64,000 nucleotides of DNA from Flavobacterium sp. Lineage in GTDB: Bacteria > Bacteroidota > Bacteroidia > Flavobacteriales > Flavobacteriaceae. Where the stretch lies: contig NZ_JAIXUB010000015.1 in assembly GCF_027484205.1 (NCBI RefSeq), positions 310,001 to 374,000 of the forward strand, written 5' to 3'. Both the position numbers and the translations under genes were made by a program. Position 1 is the stretch's first letter, and each line of letters begins with the position of its first letter. The notes under the pieces are model-generated. The model saw only the letters and a list, made by a program, of their open reading frames with translations, had not been told where the DNA came from and did no database searches. Positions 9,333 to 18,042 of this stretch are shown piece after piece.

Positions 9333-10634
9333 ATGAATCTATCCCAAAGAGACAAAAAACACAATTGGCATCCTTATACACAACACAAAACAGTTCCTGA
9401 TTTTCCAGCAATTGTTAAAGGAAAAGACGCATTGTTATGGGATGAAAACGGTAAAGAGTATATCGACGCCATCGCTTCTTGGTGGGTGAATCCTTTCGGA
9501 CATTCTAACAAAGTTATGGCAGATGCTATCTATGAGCAATTAACTACTTTAGAGCATGTTTTGTTTGGAGGTTTTACTCACAATAAAGCCGTAGAATTAT
9601 CTGAAAAATTAATGGAAATTCTGCCATCCAATCAACAAAAAATTTTCTATTCCGACAATGGTTCGACAGCCGTAGAAGTGGCAATAAAAGTGGCGCTCCA
9701 ATACAATTATAATAAAGGAATTAACACCCAAGCCAACAGCGAACTGAGCGTAGCTAAAACTAAAGTCATCGCTTTTGAAGATGCTTTTCACGGAGATACT
9801 TTTGGAGCTATGGCTGCAAGCGGAATTACTTTTTTTACAGAAGCTTTCAAAGGTTCGCTTTTAGAAGTTGTTCGCATTCCAGTTCCAACAAAAGGCAACG
9901 AAGAACAAACGATTAAAACCTTAGAAAATCTTGTAAAAACCAACGAATTTGCAGCCTTTATTTTTGAGCCATTAGTTCTTGGAGCTGCAGGAATGGTAAT
10001 GTATTCACCTGAAGTTTTAGATAAATTAATCACAATTTGTAACCAAAATAATGTATTCACAATTGCTGACGAAGTCATGACAGGTTTTGGCAAAACAGGA
10101 AAAACATTCGCCAGTGATTATCTAGAAAATAAGCCCGATATGATGTGCTTGTCTAAAGCATTAACAGGCGGAACAATCCCAATGGCAATAACAACATTCT
10201 CTCAAAAAATCTTCGAAGGATTTTATGATGATGACACCAATAAAGCGCTGTTTCACGGACACACTTTTACAGCAAATCCTACTGGTTGCGCCGCAGCTTT
10301 AGCTAGTATTTCACTTTTACAAACCGATGAAATACAGCAAAATATTCAATCAGTGCACCAATCGCATTTGGCTTTTCAATCCAAAATAAAAAACCATCCA
10401 AAAGTAAAGACCACTCGTGTTCTCGGAGTAATTTTTGCCCTAGAAATAAAAACCGAAACCCAAGAAAGTTACTACGGAACCATGCGCAACAAACTCTATA
10501 ATTTCTTCATCGAAAACGGCATAATTTTACGACCTGTTGGAAACATAGTTTACATTTTGCCACCATATATTATCACGCAAAATCAATTGCAAAAAGTATA
10601 TCAAACCATCGAAAATGCTCTGGAAATAGTGTAA
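9333..10634 (+). CDS. bioA: Adenosylmethionine--8-amino-7-oxononanoate transaminase
   Basis: 433 residues, a class III PLP aminotransferase. It transfers the amino group of S-adenosylmethionine to 8-amino-7-oxononanoate, giving 7,8-diaminopelargonate. Visible motifs: WHPYTQHK, WDENGKEYIDAIASWWVNPFGH, YSDNGSTAVEVAIK, AFEDAFHGDTFGAMAASG, ADEVMTGFGKTG, PLP lysine Lys275 in CLSKALTGG, and HGHTFTANP. The ATG at 9333 was chosen; the longer frame begins with a TTG in poor context. Residues about 131-140 (NTQANSELSV) look like an insertion, and the underlying DNA contains ACTGAGCGTAG, a core of a common palindromic repeat. Third gene of the biotin operon. Confidence 0.96.
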   Translation: MNLSQRDKKHNWHPYTQHKTVPDFPAIVKGKDALLWDENGKEYIDAIASWWVNPFGHSNKVMADAIYEQLTTLEHVLFGGFTHNKAVELSEKLMEILPSNQQKIFYSDNGSTAVEVAIKVALQYNYNKGINTQANSELSVAKTKVIAFEDAFHGDTFGAMAASGITFFTEAFKGSLLEVVRIPVPTKGNEEQTIKTLENLVKTNEFAAFIFEPLVLGAAGMVMYSPEVLDKLITICNQNNVFTIADEVMTGFGKTGKTFASDYLENKPDMMCLSKALTGGTIPMAITTFSQKIFEGFYDDDTNKALFHGHTFTANPTGCAAALASISLLQTDEIQQNIQSVHQSHLAFQSKIKNHPKVKTTRVLGVIFALEIKTETQESYYGTMRNKLYNFFIENGIILRPVGNIVYILPPYIITQNQLQKVYQTIENALEIV

Positions 10635-10973
10635 TTTTTTTGGGAGCGAATGGTTTGGGCTTTATCAGTGATGGTAATTCCTGCTTTACATTTCAATCTT
10701 TTTTACACCTGACAGGTTTCAAAAACCTGTCAGGTGTAAAAAAGGATTTCCATTTCAATCAGGGCTAAATTGTAAAACCATTTGAATTTCTGTAAGAGGC
10801 AGAAAAAATTCGTGTACTATTTTACGCTTATTTTAATTTGTGAAAATTTGTGACCCGAGATCAAAGGTCGAATAGACGAAGTAAATTCGTGTCAACTTTT
10901 TTTAAAATCATTTCCATAAAAACTAAAATCATAGCGAACTTTGCAAAAAACTTTGCGAACTTTGTGGCCAAGA
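10635..10973. other. 339-base spacer between bioA and the beta-ketoacyl synthase gene
   Basis: No open frame of note. It holds the structured element at 10671-10768, an AAATTCGTGT-type sequence repeated near 10807 and 10882, and two GCGAACTTTG cores directly before the next gene. It looks like accumulated dispersed repeats inside an operon, so co-transcription across it is uncertain. Confidence 0.6.
10671..10768 (-). repeat. Structured intergenic element, copy 1 (Flavo-1-like), containing a 21-bp perfect hairpin
   Basis: Read on the minus strand, it starts AGCCCTGATTGAAATGGAAA, enters a hairpin and leaves with GATTGAAATGTAAAGCAGGA. Copy 2 at 30231-30319 has the same frame (ACCCTGATGGCAATGGAAAT ... 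ATTGTAATGTACAGCAGGAA) around a different inner hairpin. The inner part here is a perfect 21-bp inverted repeat (10699-10719 and 10723-10743) with a 3-nt loop, containing ACACCTGACAGGTTT. The frame resembles what I remember of the Flavo-1 noncoding RNA motif of flavobacteria. I could not run a covariance model, so that name is tentative. Confidence 0.6.
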
Positions 10974-12227
10974 ATGAAAACTAAAATTGCCATAACATCC
11001 TTAGCATCCATTTCACCTTTAGGGAAAAATCCTGAGGCTATTTGGCGTAATTATCTTTCAAATAAAACTTTAATTTCAACCAAAGACTTTAATGGAAAAT
11101 CACAATTTGTAGCTACAATTCCTCAAGAAATTAGAAATGAAATTGAAGTTTTAAAACAATCCGAAATTAAATACAAAGCTTTAGACGAAACCGTTTTGCT
11201 TTCCATATTAGTTTCGCGTCAAGCAATTAAAAATGCAGGTTGGAAAAGAGGTGACGACTTCGGAATCAATATTGGTTCGTCTCGTGGCGCCACACAATTA
11301 TTTGAAAAACACCACAAAGAATTTCTCGAAACTGGAAAAACGTCAACCTTAGCATCACCAACCACAACACTCGGAAATATTTCTTCTTGGGTAGCACACG
11401 ATTTAAAAAATAACGGTCCAGAAATTTCACATTCTATAACGTGTTCAACAGCTTTACATGCTGTTTTAAATGCGGTTGCTTGGTTACAATCGGGAATGGC
11501 AAGCAAGTTTATTGTTGGTGGAAGCGAAGCACCTTTAACCGATTTCACTATTGCGCAAATGCACGCTTTAAAAATTTATAGTAAAGAACCAATCCGATAT
11601 TTCGACAAGTTCAATACTCAGTGTGACCATAGTAAATCAATTGACAATAATGAAAATGAATGTCAGTCTGAGCATGTTGAAGAACTTTTCTATCCTTGCA
11701 AAGCTTTCGATTTTACAAAAACTAAAAACACTATGGTTCTGGGCGAAGCGGCTTCGGTAGCTTGTTTGGAAATTGGTGAACATAAAAATGCGTTGGCATA
11801 TATTGAAGGAATTGGCTATGCAACAGACGATATCGAACACAATATTTCAATTTCAGACGAAGCCAATTGTTTTCAAAAATCAATGAAAATGGCGTTGCAA
11901 AACACCAAATTAGAAGAAGTTGATGCTATTGTAATGCACGCGCCAGGAACTTTAAAAGGAGATACTTCAGAGTATAAAGCGATTCAGAAAGTTTTTTCTA
12001 AAAACATTCCAATGCTAACCACTAATAAATGGAAAGTAGGTCACACTTTTGGTGCATCAGGAATGTTGAATATGGAACTTGCCATCTTAATGATGCAGCA
12101 CAATCAATTTATCGAAGTACCATTTGCAGAAAAACAAATCGAAAGAAGAGAAATAAAAAAAGTATTAATTAATGCAGTTGGTTTCGGCGGAAATGCCGTA
12201 AGTATTCTTTTGTCAAAAGAGTTTTAA
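10974..12227 (+). CDS. Beta-ketoacyl synthase (KAS I/II type) linked to the biotin operon
   Basis: 417 residues of the thiolase/condensing-enzyme fold. The catalytic triad is complete: Cys157 in SITCSTALHAV, His322 in MHAPGTLKGD and His357 in KWKVGHTFGASG. MVLGEAASVACLEIG and the C-terminal NAVGFGGNAVSILL are also typical. It should condense an acyl primer with a malonyl unit. As the last gene of a bioFDA run it may help build the pimeloyl chain; that is an inference, and a general fatty-acid role is possible. Residues about 214-238 are an insertion encoded by repeat DNA. The ATG at 10974 starts the conserved domain; the upstream TTG frame runs through a repeat. Confidence 0.88.
   Translation: MKTKIAITSLASISPLGKNPEAIWRNYLSNKTLISTKDFNGKSQFVATIPQEIRNEIEVLKQSEIKYKALDETVLLSILVSRQAIKNAGWKRGDDFGINIGSSRGATQLFEKHHKEFLETGKTSTLASPTTTLGNISSWVAHDLKNNGPEISHSITCSTALHAVLNAVAWLQSGMASKFIVGGSEAPLTDFTIAQMHALKIYSKEPIRYFDKFNTQCDHSKSIDNNENECQSEHVEELFYPCKAFDFTKTKNTMVLGEAASVACLEIGEHKNALAYIEGIGYATDDIEHNISISDEANCFQKSMKMALQNTKLEEVDAIVMHAPGTLKGDTSEYKAIQKVFSKNIPMLTTNKWKVGHTFGASGMLNMELAILMMQHNQFIEVPFAEKQIERREIKKVLINAVGFGGNAVSILLSKEF
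11624..11686. repeat. Repeat insertion in frame inside the beta-ketoacyl synthase gene
   Basis: CTCAGTGTGAC at the left end and GTCAGTCTGAG near the right end form an imperfect inverted repeat. The right end continues CATGTTGAAGAAC, matching the widespread GTCAGTCTGAGCNTGTCGAAG palindrome. It encodes the hydrophilic insert around residues 214-238. Confidence 0.6.
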
Positions 12228-12275
12228 GTTTCAAAAATAAATTTCAACTTCAAAATTTCAACTTGCAACCCGCAA

Positions 12276-12749
12276 CTATTTCTCCAACTCCTTAACTTTT
12301 TCATAAACACGTTCGCTTTCCCATCCTTTACGAAGTAAGTAATCACAGAATTTTTTTCGTTTTTTCAAATCGTTTTTTTCGGTAATCGTTTCCCAATGTT
12401 TTTCTGCTAAAGTTTCAAAAGTCATTTCATATTCCTCTGCTGGAATTTCTTTTAGTGCTTTAGTAACTAAATAATCAGATATCTTTCTTGCCTTCAATTC
12501 ATTTTTGATTCGAATTTTGCCCCATTTTTTCTGATGGAATTTACTTATTGAAAAAATAGACGCAAAACGTTCTTCATTTAAGAAATTGCTTTCAATTAAA
12601 TGTACTATAACTTGGTCTTTTTCATACTGATTCAAAACAAAAGAGCGCAATTTTTCAGATACTTCTATATGACATCGTTCTTGATAAGAACAGTAGTATT
12701 CCATCTTTTGTATAACTTCTTCTACAGAACTAATTGATTTTGAGTTCAA
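12276..12749 (-). CDS. recX: RecX-family regulatory protein
   Basis: 157 residues, basic and helical. Family-typical segments are LRSFVLNQYEKDQVIVHLIESNFLNEERFASIF, seen as consecutive short motifs, and KWGKIRIKNELKARKISD, which together form the three-helix RecX repeats. RecX binds RecA filaments and modulates recombination and the SOS response. It is convergent with the biotin-linked KAS and divergent from the large secreted protein. A -7 box at 12791-12798 on the minus strand lies 41 bases upstream. Confidence 0.88.
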   Translation of the reverse strand: MNSKSISSVEEVIQKMEYYCSYQERCHIEVSEKLRSFVLNQYEKDQVIVHLIESNFLNEERFASIFSISKFHQKKWGKIRIKNELKARKISDYLVTKALKEIPAEEYEMTFETLAEKHWETITEKNDLKKRKKFCDYLLRKGWESERVYEKVKELEK

Positions 12750-12790
12750 AACGGTTAAAAAGATTAAAATTTGTTAATAATTTGATAACG

Positions 12791-12798
12791 CAAAAGTA
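12791..12798 (-). promoter_or_regulatory. -7 box for recX
   Basis: TACTTTTG on the minus strand, an exact TANNTTTG match, 41 bases before the recX start. The region is shared with the divergent promoter at 12799-12828. Confidence 0.5.
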
Positions 12799-12828
12799 TT
12801 GAAATTGTGTGGATTAGAAGTAATTTTG
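12799..12828 (+). promoter_or_regulatory. Promoter for the large secreted protein
   Basis: TTG at 12799-12801 and TAATTTTG at 12821-12828 with 19 bases between, an exact flavobacterial promoter, 46 bases before the ATG at 12875. Confidence 0.7.
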
Positions 12829-12874
12829 TAGTCCCAAATCGTTTTGCTAAAGACGAACTTTTTATTCATTCATT

Positions 12875-15800
12875 ATGAAAATTAAAATACTTTTTATTGC
12901 GCTGTTGTTTAGTTGTTTTACGTTTGGACAGATTTTGATCCCAAATACAACACCAATTACGCAAAACTTTGATGGCATGGGAAGTAGCGCTACGTCTACA
13001 TTGCCTGCGGGATTTAGAGTTAATTCTACAAATAATTACTCAACAGGAACAACTGCAACTACATTGGCTTATGGAACCACAGGTACTGGAGCGGTTACTG
13101 GAACGTCCAGTGGTGGTAATATAAATTGGGCAAATGGGGTTACTGCATCCTCAACTGATAGATGTTTAGGATTTTTGACAACAGGTACTTTTAGTAGTCC
13201 AAGAAGTATTATCCTTGCTATTCAAAATACTAATAGTACAAATTTAACTGATTTAACCATTTCATTTGACTACGAAAAGTATAGAACTGGAACTAGAGCT
13301 TTTAATTGGACTTTTTTTCATGGTTCAACGGCTACTGCAGTAAATACTGCCGCTACTTCTGGCGATCAAGCTTATGCAGCAGATGGGGCAAACGCTGTTG
13401 TAAATCCACCAACAACAATTAGTAAGTCTTTTACTATTTCAGGTTTGAGTATACCACCATCGGGATTGTATTATTTGTGTTGGACTTATACAGGATTATT
13501 AGGAGCAACTAATGCTCAAGGAATTGGTATTGATAATTTAACTTTAACTGCAACATTTGGAACTGGATGTTCGACACCAACCAATCAAGCGTCAACTTTA
13601 GCATTAGGTTCTATTTCAAATACTACTGCAGATTTTTCTTGGTCAAATGGCGGAGGAACAACTGGAACTGTTGTAACAGTTAGACCAACAGCTACAGCAG
13701 AAGTTTCACCTGTGAATGGAACATCTTATACAGCAAATACAAATTATTCACTTGCTCCAGAAACCACAGTAAGTTCTGGAAATAAAGTAGTTTATGTAAA
13801 CAATGGAACATCTTCTACGATAACTAATTTAATACCTGGAACTCAATATACTGCAACAATATATAGTTATAACACACCAAATTGTTATAACATTTCTTCT
13901 CCTGAATCGGTTACATTTTATACTTTAGCTAATGAACCATCTAGTCACGCTGCTAGTTTTAGTTGTTCAACTATTAGTGTTTCTCAAATTAATTTAACAT
14001 TCAGTGCCGCAAGTACAATTACTAACGCAAATGGATACGTAATTTTATATGGAGAAAATGTTATGCCAACTGGAGTTCCAACAGATGGAGCAATTCATTC
14101 TATTGGAACTGTTTTTGGAAACGCTACAGTTGCAGGTTACACAACTTCTTCTGCCGACACTACATTTAGTGTTACAGGTTTAAATGGTGGTACTACTTAT
14201 TATTTTTTATTAGTTCCTTATGGAGTAAGTGGTGCTATAGCTCAAACATATAATTATAGAACAACAGCTACAATTCCAATGAGTTCAGGTTGCATCACAT
14301 CTATAGCACCTGAAATTACTGTTAGAGGTGTGATTGGTTCAAATCCAACAATTTCTGATGGAGATGTTACACCTCAAGGAACTGACAATACTTTATATAC
14401 AACAATTGTAGTTGGAAACTCTCAAGCCAAAAATTTCAGAATTCAAAACCTTGGAAATGATGTATTGAATGTAACATCAATAAATATGGTTGGTGGAACA
14501 GCAGCTGGAGATTTTGCGGTTTCTGGAATAACATTGCCAACAACAATTGCCGTTGGAGCAAGTATAGATTTCGTAGTAACTTTTAGTCCAACAGCATCAG
14601 GAACAAGAAATACAACACTTACTATAGTAAATAATGATTCTAATGAAAACCCTTATGATTTTGTGATTCAAGGGACAGGAACAATTGTTTCCTCTATTGA
14701 TATTAATGTTTTAGGAAATACAATTAGCATTCCAGATAATAGTTTATATCCAATTGGAACAAATCATACTGCTTTTCCAGTAACAAATGTTTTAGCTACA
14801 TCAACTAGAATTTTTACAATTGAAAATCTTGGTTCAACTAATTTATCACTTACTGGCACACCTTATATTACAATTACTGGTCCACATGCGTCCTCATTTT
14901 CTATAACTATTCAACCAAGCTCTAATTCTATCCCAGGAGGTTCTTCATTAACATTTGAAGTTACTTTTGCTCCAACTTCATTAGGTGCAAAAAATGCTAC
15001 TATTATTATAAGCAACGATGATACAGATGAATCTATTTATAATTTTAATATTAGCGGTACAGCTAAAGGATTAAATAATATATATGTTTATGGAAATGGT
15101 AATGATGTAATTAAAGGGTCGACATCAACAAGTTTGACTAATTTAACCGATTTTAATTCTGTTGCAATTACAACAGGTGTTAAGCAAAATACTTTTGTAA
15201 TTACAAATTTAGCTGGAACATCAAGATATTTTTCAAATGTTACAATTTCGGGACCAGATGCAACAATGTTTACAGTTGTTTCAAATCCTACTGCAAATGC
15301 TTTAGCAAATGGAAATAGTAGCGCATTCACAATTAATTTTGCCCCAACTTCAGTTGGATTAAAGAATGCAACGGTTAGTTTTTCTGTTTATACTGATTCT
15401 GGGAAAACAATTGGAGATGCAATTGACCCTACATTTACATTTGCAATATCAGGAACAGGAATTGTTTTTACAGTTTGTAATAATGGACCAGTTCAAATAA
15501 TTGCGCAACAAGATTTTGAAGATGTTCCTGCAACGCCTGTTTGGAGTTATTCTCCTATTGTTCTTACATCAGAATCAGCAAATAATGGTACTCTTTTAAT
15601 TGGTGGTGGAACTTATAATAATGGCTCAGGTGTTAAAAACGCTTATATCGGTGCAAAATCTTTGCAATTTAGTGGATATCCTGATAGTGGAGAAAGCTCA
15701 AGTAATAATATTTATCAAACGGCTTCAATAACCCTTAATCCTATAGATGTAAGTTTATATAATAACATTAATTTTTCAATGAGGATTGGTGCTTTTAGAA

Positions 15801-17893
15801 CTGGTTCTCAAGGTTTAGATGTCAATGACTTGATTCAAGTTGAAACTAGTATCGATGGAGGTACTAACTGGTCAACGGAATCAGTATTAAGAGGTTATTC
15901 AAATTCAAGGTGGGATTTTCTTGCCTCAGGAACTTTAAATGCTTATTATACAGGAACTAATAATGGCGCAACTATTGATACTAGAAATGGGAATGCTGAA
16001 CTTGTAAATGGAATCTCAACATATAACGTAAGAAGCTTGCCATCAGTAGCCAATCTTTTAATTAGGATTACTATTAAAGTTGATAATGTGGCAGAGATTT
16101 GGGCAATTGATGATATCAAAATTGAAGGACAAATACCACAAATATCTATCTGGAATGGAAGTACTTGGTCGGCAGGGTTTCCTACTTCTAATACAAAAGC
16201 TATTTTTGATGCTGATTATATAACATCATCATTACCAAATCAAGGAAGTATAGAAGCTTGTGAATGTTTGATTAATTCAACTTCTAATGTAACTATTCAA
16301 CCAAATTATTATTTTGAGGTTCAAAGTGGTATCACAAATAATGGTACTTTAACTGTTGAAAATAGTGCAATGTTAGTTCAAGTAAATGATGCAGCTGTTA
16401 ATTCTGGAAATATCATAATGCGCAGAAATGCGAATATTAGAGAACTAGATTATGTTTTTTGGTCATCACCAATTGATGAGTTTACAGTTAGTAATATTTC
16501 TACCGGAACACCTTCTGATGTAATTTGGAAATGGAATCCAAGAGCTAGTAATCCAAATGGAGCTTTTGGTAACTGGATAAATTGTGCTTCAGATTTGATG
16601 GAAAAAGGGAAAGGTTATATTGTTCGTGGTCCAAATGGTTATTCTAATGTAACTCCTGCAAATTTTACTGCAACATTTCAAAACGCAATCGCTAATAAAG
16701 CAAAACCAAATAATGGTATTATAAACCAAAGACTGTATCGTGGACCTATGCAAGCTGCTAATTTAGGAACTTATACTAGTGCAAATACAGTTGCTTTTTC
16801 AGTAAATGATGATAACTGGAACTTAGTAGGAAATCCATACCCAAGTGCTATCAGTGTAAATTCATTTTTAACATACAATGCCGTTACTGTTCCTGTTATT
16901 GAAGGCTCAGTTAGAATTTGGAGTCATACTAATTTGCCAACTAGTTCAGTAAATCCATTTTACAATTCTTACCAATATAATTATGTTTCTTCTGACTATA
17001 TAACACATAATGGAACTGCAACAATATCCGGACCAACAACATTTGATGGTTTTATTGGAGCAGGACAAGGTTTCTTTGTTTTAATGAATGATGGGCCAGA
17101 AACTTTAGATGCTGCTGCGCCAATAAATTTAGTATTCAACAATTCGATGCGAGTTAAAACATCTAATAGTAATAGTCAATTTTTTAAAACATCTAATTCT
17201 ATAGTTACTGCAACAGAAGATAAGCATAGAATTTGGTTAGATTTAATCAATGATTCAGGAAGTGTTATTAGAACGGTTGTTGGTTATGTTCCAAATGCAA
17301 CTTTAGAAAAAGATGTTATGTATGATGCGTTTGCTCGAATTGATGGAACACAAAATTTCTACTCGGTTATTGGCGACGCAAAAGTGTGTATTCAAGGAAG
17401 ACCTGTTCCGTTTGAAAATTCAGATTTAGTGCCACTTGGAGTAGCAATACCTACTTCTGGTAATTACACTATTGCCATAGCTTTTGTAGATGGATTATTC
17501 TCTGATGTAAATCAAAACATTTATCTTGAAGATAAGTTACTTAATATAGTTCATAATTTAAGATCAGCACCTTATACATTTAATTCAACAACGGGTGTTT
17601 TCAATGATAGATTTGTACTTAGATATACGAATACAGCACTTGGAAATGACGAGTTTGATGCATCACAAAATGTTATTGTTACTACTCAATCACAAAACAT
17701 TACAATTAAATCAGAGATTGAAAACATAACATCAGTAATTATTTATGATTTACTAGGAAGAGAATTGGTTAACAAGAATAAGGTGAATAATAATGAAATT
17801 GTATTGTCGAATATTAATGCAAGAAATCAAGCATTAATTGTAAAAATTATTCTTGAAAATGGTAAAATTGTAACAAGGAAAATTATTTTATAA
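12875..17893 (+). CDS. Large secreted multidomain protein with T9SS sorting domain
   Basis: 1672 residues. The signal peptide is MKIKILFIALLFSCFTFGQ. After an N-terminal beta-rich domain, two fibronectin-type-III-like modules lie at about 230-470. Three choice-of-anchor-D-like repeats begin near 480, 607 and 734, with recurring phrases such as FRIQNLGND, VTFSPT and NNDSNENPYDF. A jelly-roll-like domain lies near 870-1100. The C-terminal 75 residues (IIYDLLGRELVNKNKV ... GKIVTRKIIL) are a type A sorting domain for the type IX secretion system. It is probably secreted or attached at the cell surface, as an adhesin or structural protein; no catalytic motif was seen. Confidence 0.85.
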   Translation: MKIKILFIALLFSCFTFGQILIPNTTPITQNFDGMGSSATSTLPAGFRVNSTNNYSTGTTATTLAYGTTGTGAVTGTSSGGNINWANGVTASSTDRCLGFLTTGTFSSPRSIILAIQNTNSTNLTDLTISFDYEKYRTGTRAFNWTFFHGSTATAVNTAATSGDQAYAADGANAVVNPPTTISKSFTISGLSIPPSGLYYLCWTYTGLLGATNAQGIGIDNLTLTATFGTGCSTPTNQASTLALGSISNTTADFSWSNGGGTTGTVVTVRPTATAEVSPVNGTSYTANTNYSLAPETTVSSGNKVVYVNNGTSSTITNLIPGTQYTATIYSYNTPNCYNISSPESVTFYTLANEPSSHAASFSCSTISVSQINLTFSAASTITNANGYVILYGENVMPTGVPTDGAIHSIGTVFGNATVAGYTTSSADTTFSVTGLNGGTTYYFLLVPYGVSGAIAQTYNYRTTATIPMSSGCITSIAPEITVRGVIGSNPTISDGDVTPQGTDNTLYTTIVVGNSQAKNFRIQNLGNDVLNVTSINMVGGTAAGDFAVSGITLPTTIAVGASIDFVVTFSPTASGTRNTTLTIVNNDSNENPYDFVIQGTGTIVSSIDINVLGNTISIPDNSLYPIGTNHTAFPVTNVLATSTRIFTIENLGSTNLSLTGTPYITITGPHASSFSITIQPSSNSIPGGSSLTFEVTFAPTSLGAKNATIIISNDDTDESIYNFNISGTAKGLNNIYVYGNGNDVIKGSTSTSLTNLTDFNSVAITTGVKQNTFVITNLAGTSRYFSNVTISGPDATMFTVVSNPTANALANGNSSAFTINFAPTSVGLKNATVSFSVYTDSGKTIGDAIDPTFTFAISGTGIVFTVCNNGPVQIIAQQDFEDVPATPVWSYSPIVLTSESANNGTLLIGGGTYNNGSGVKNAYIGAKSLQFSGYPDSGESSSNNIYQTASITLNPIDVSLYNNINFSMRIGAFRTGSQGLDVNDLIQVETSIDGGTNWSTESVLRGYSNSRWDFLASGTLNAYYTGTNNGATIDTRNGNAELVNGISTYNVRSLPSVANLLIRITIKVDNVAEIWAIDDIKIEGQIPQISIWNGSTWSAGFPTSNTKAIFDADYITSSLPNQGSIEACECLINSTSNVTIQPNYYFEVQSGITNNGTLTVENSAMLVQVNDAAVNSGNIIMRRNANIRELDYVFWSSPIDEFTVSNISTGTPSDVIWKWNPRASNPNGAFGNWINCASDLMEKGKGYIVRGPNGYSNVTPANFTATFQNAIANKAKPNNGIINQRLYRGPMQAANLGTYTSANTVAFSVNDDNWNLVGNPYPSAISVNSFLTYNAVTVPVIEGSVRIWSHTNLPTSSVNPFYNSYQYNYVSSDYITHNGTATISGPTTFDGFIGAGQGFFVLMNDGPETLDAAAPINLVFNNSMRVKTSNSNSQFFKTSNSIVTATEDKHRIWLDLINDSGSVIRTVVGYVPNATLEKDVMYDAFARIDGTQNFYSVIGDAKVCIQGRPVPFENSDLVPLGVAIPTSGNYTIAIAFVDGLFSDVNQNIYLEDKLLNIVHNLRSAPYTFNSTTGVFNDRFVLRYTNTALGNDEFDASQNVIVTTQSQNITIKSEIENITSVIIYDLLGRELVNKNKVNNNEIVLSNINARNQALIVKIILENGKIVTRKIIL

Positions 17894-17910
17894 TTGACTT
17901 TTCTACATAA

Positions 17911-17950
17911 AAAATGCCCCAAATAGTATCTAACTTTTTGGGGTATTTTC
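17911..17950 (+). terminator. Terminator after the large secreted protein
   Basis: Stem ATGCCCCAAA with TTTGGGGTAT, loop about 13 nt, then T-rich. It lies 20 bases after the stop codon. Confidence 0.75.
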
Positions 17951-17981
17951 AATGATATAAATTACGATTAAAATGAGTTTC

Positions 17982-18011
17982 AAAAAAATGCTCCTAACTT
18001 CAGTAAGAGCA
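17982..18011 (-). terminator. Terminator after bioB
   Basis: On the minus strand TGCTCTTA pairs with TAGGAGCA (one G-T pair), followed by a run of seven T, 31 bases beyond the bioB stop. Confidence 0.75.
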
Positions 18012-18042
18012 AGTTTAATAAACTATAATAAAAGTTGAATCT

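Noticed and set aside
9788-10093. A 101-residue minus-strand frame within bioA
   Set aside because: Shadow of the conserved aminotransferase coding sequence; no independent promoter or family match.
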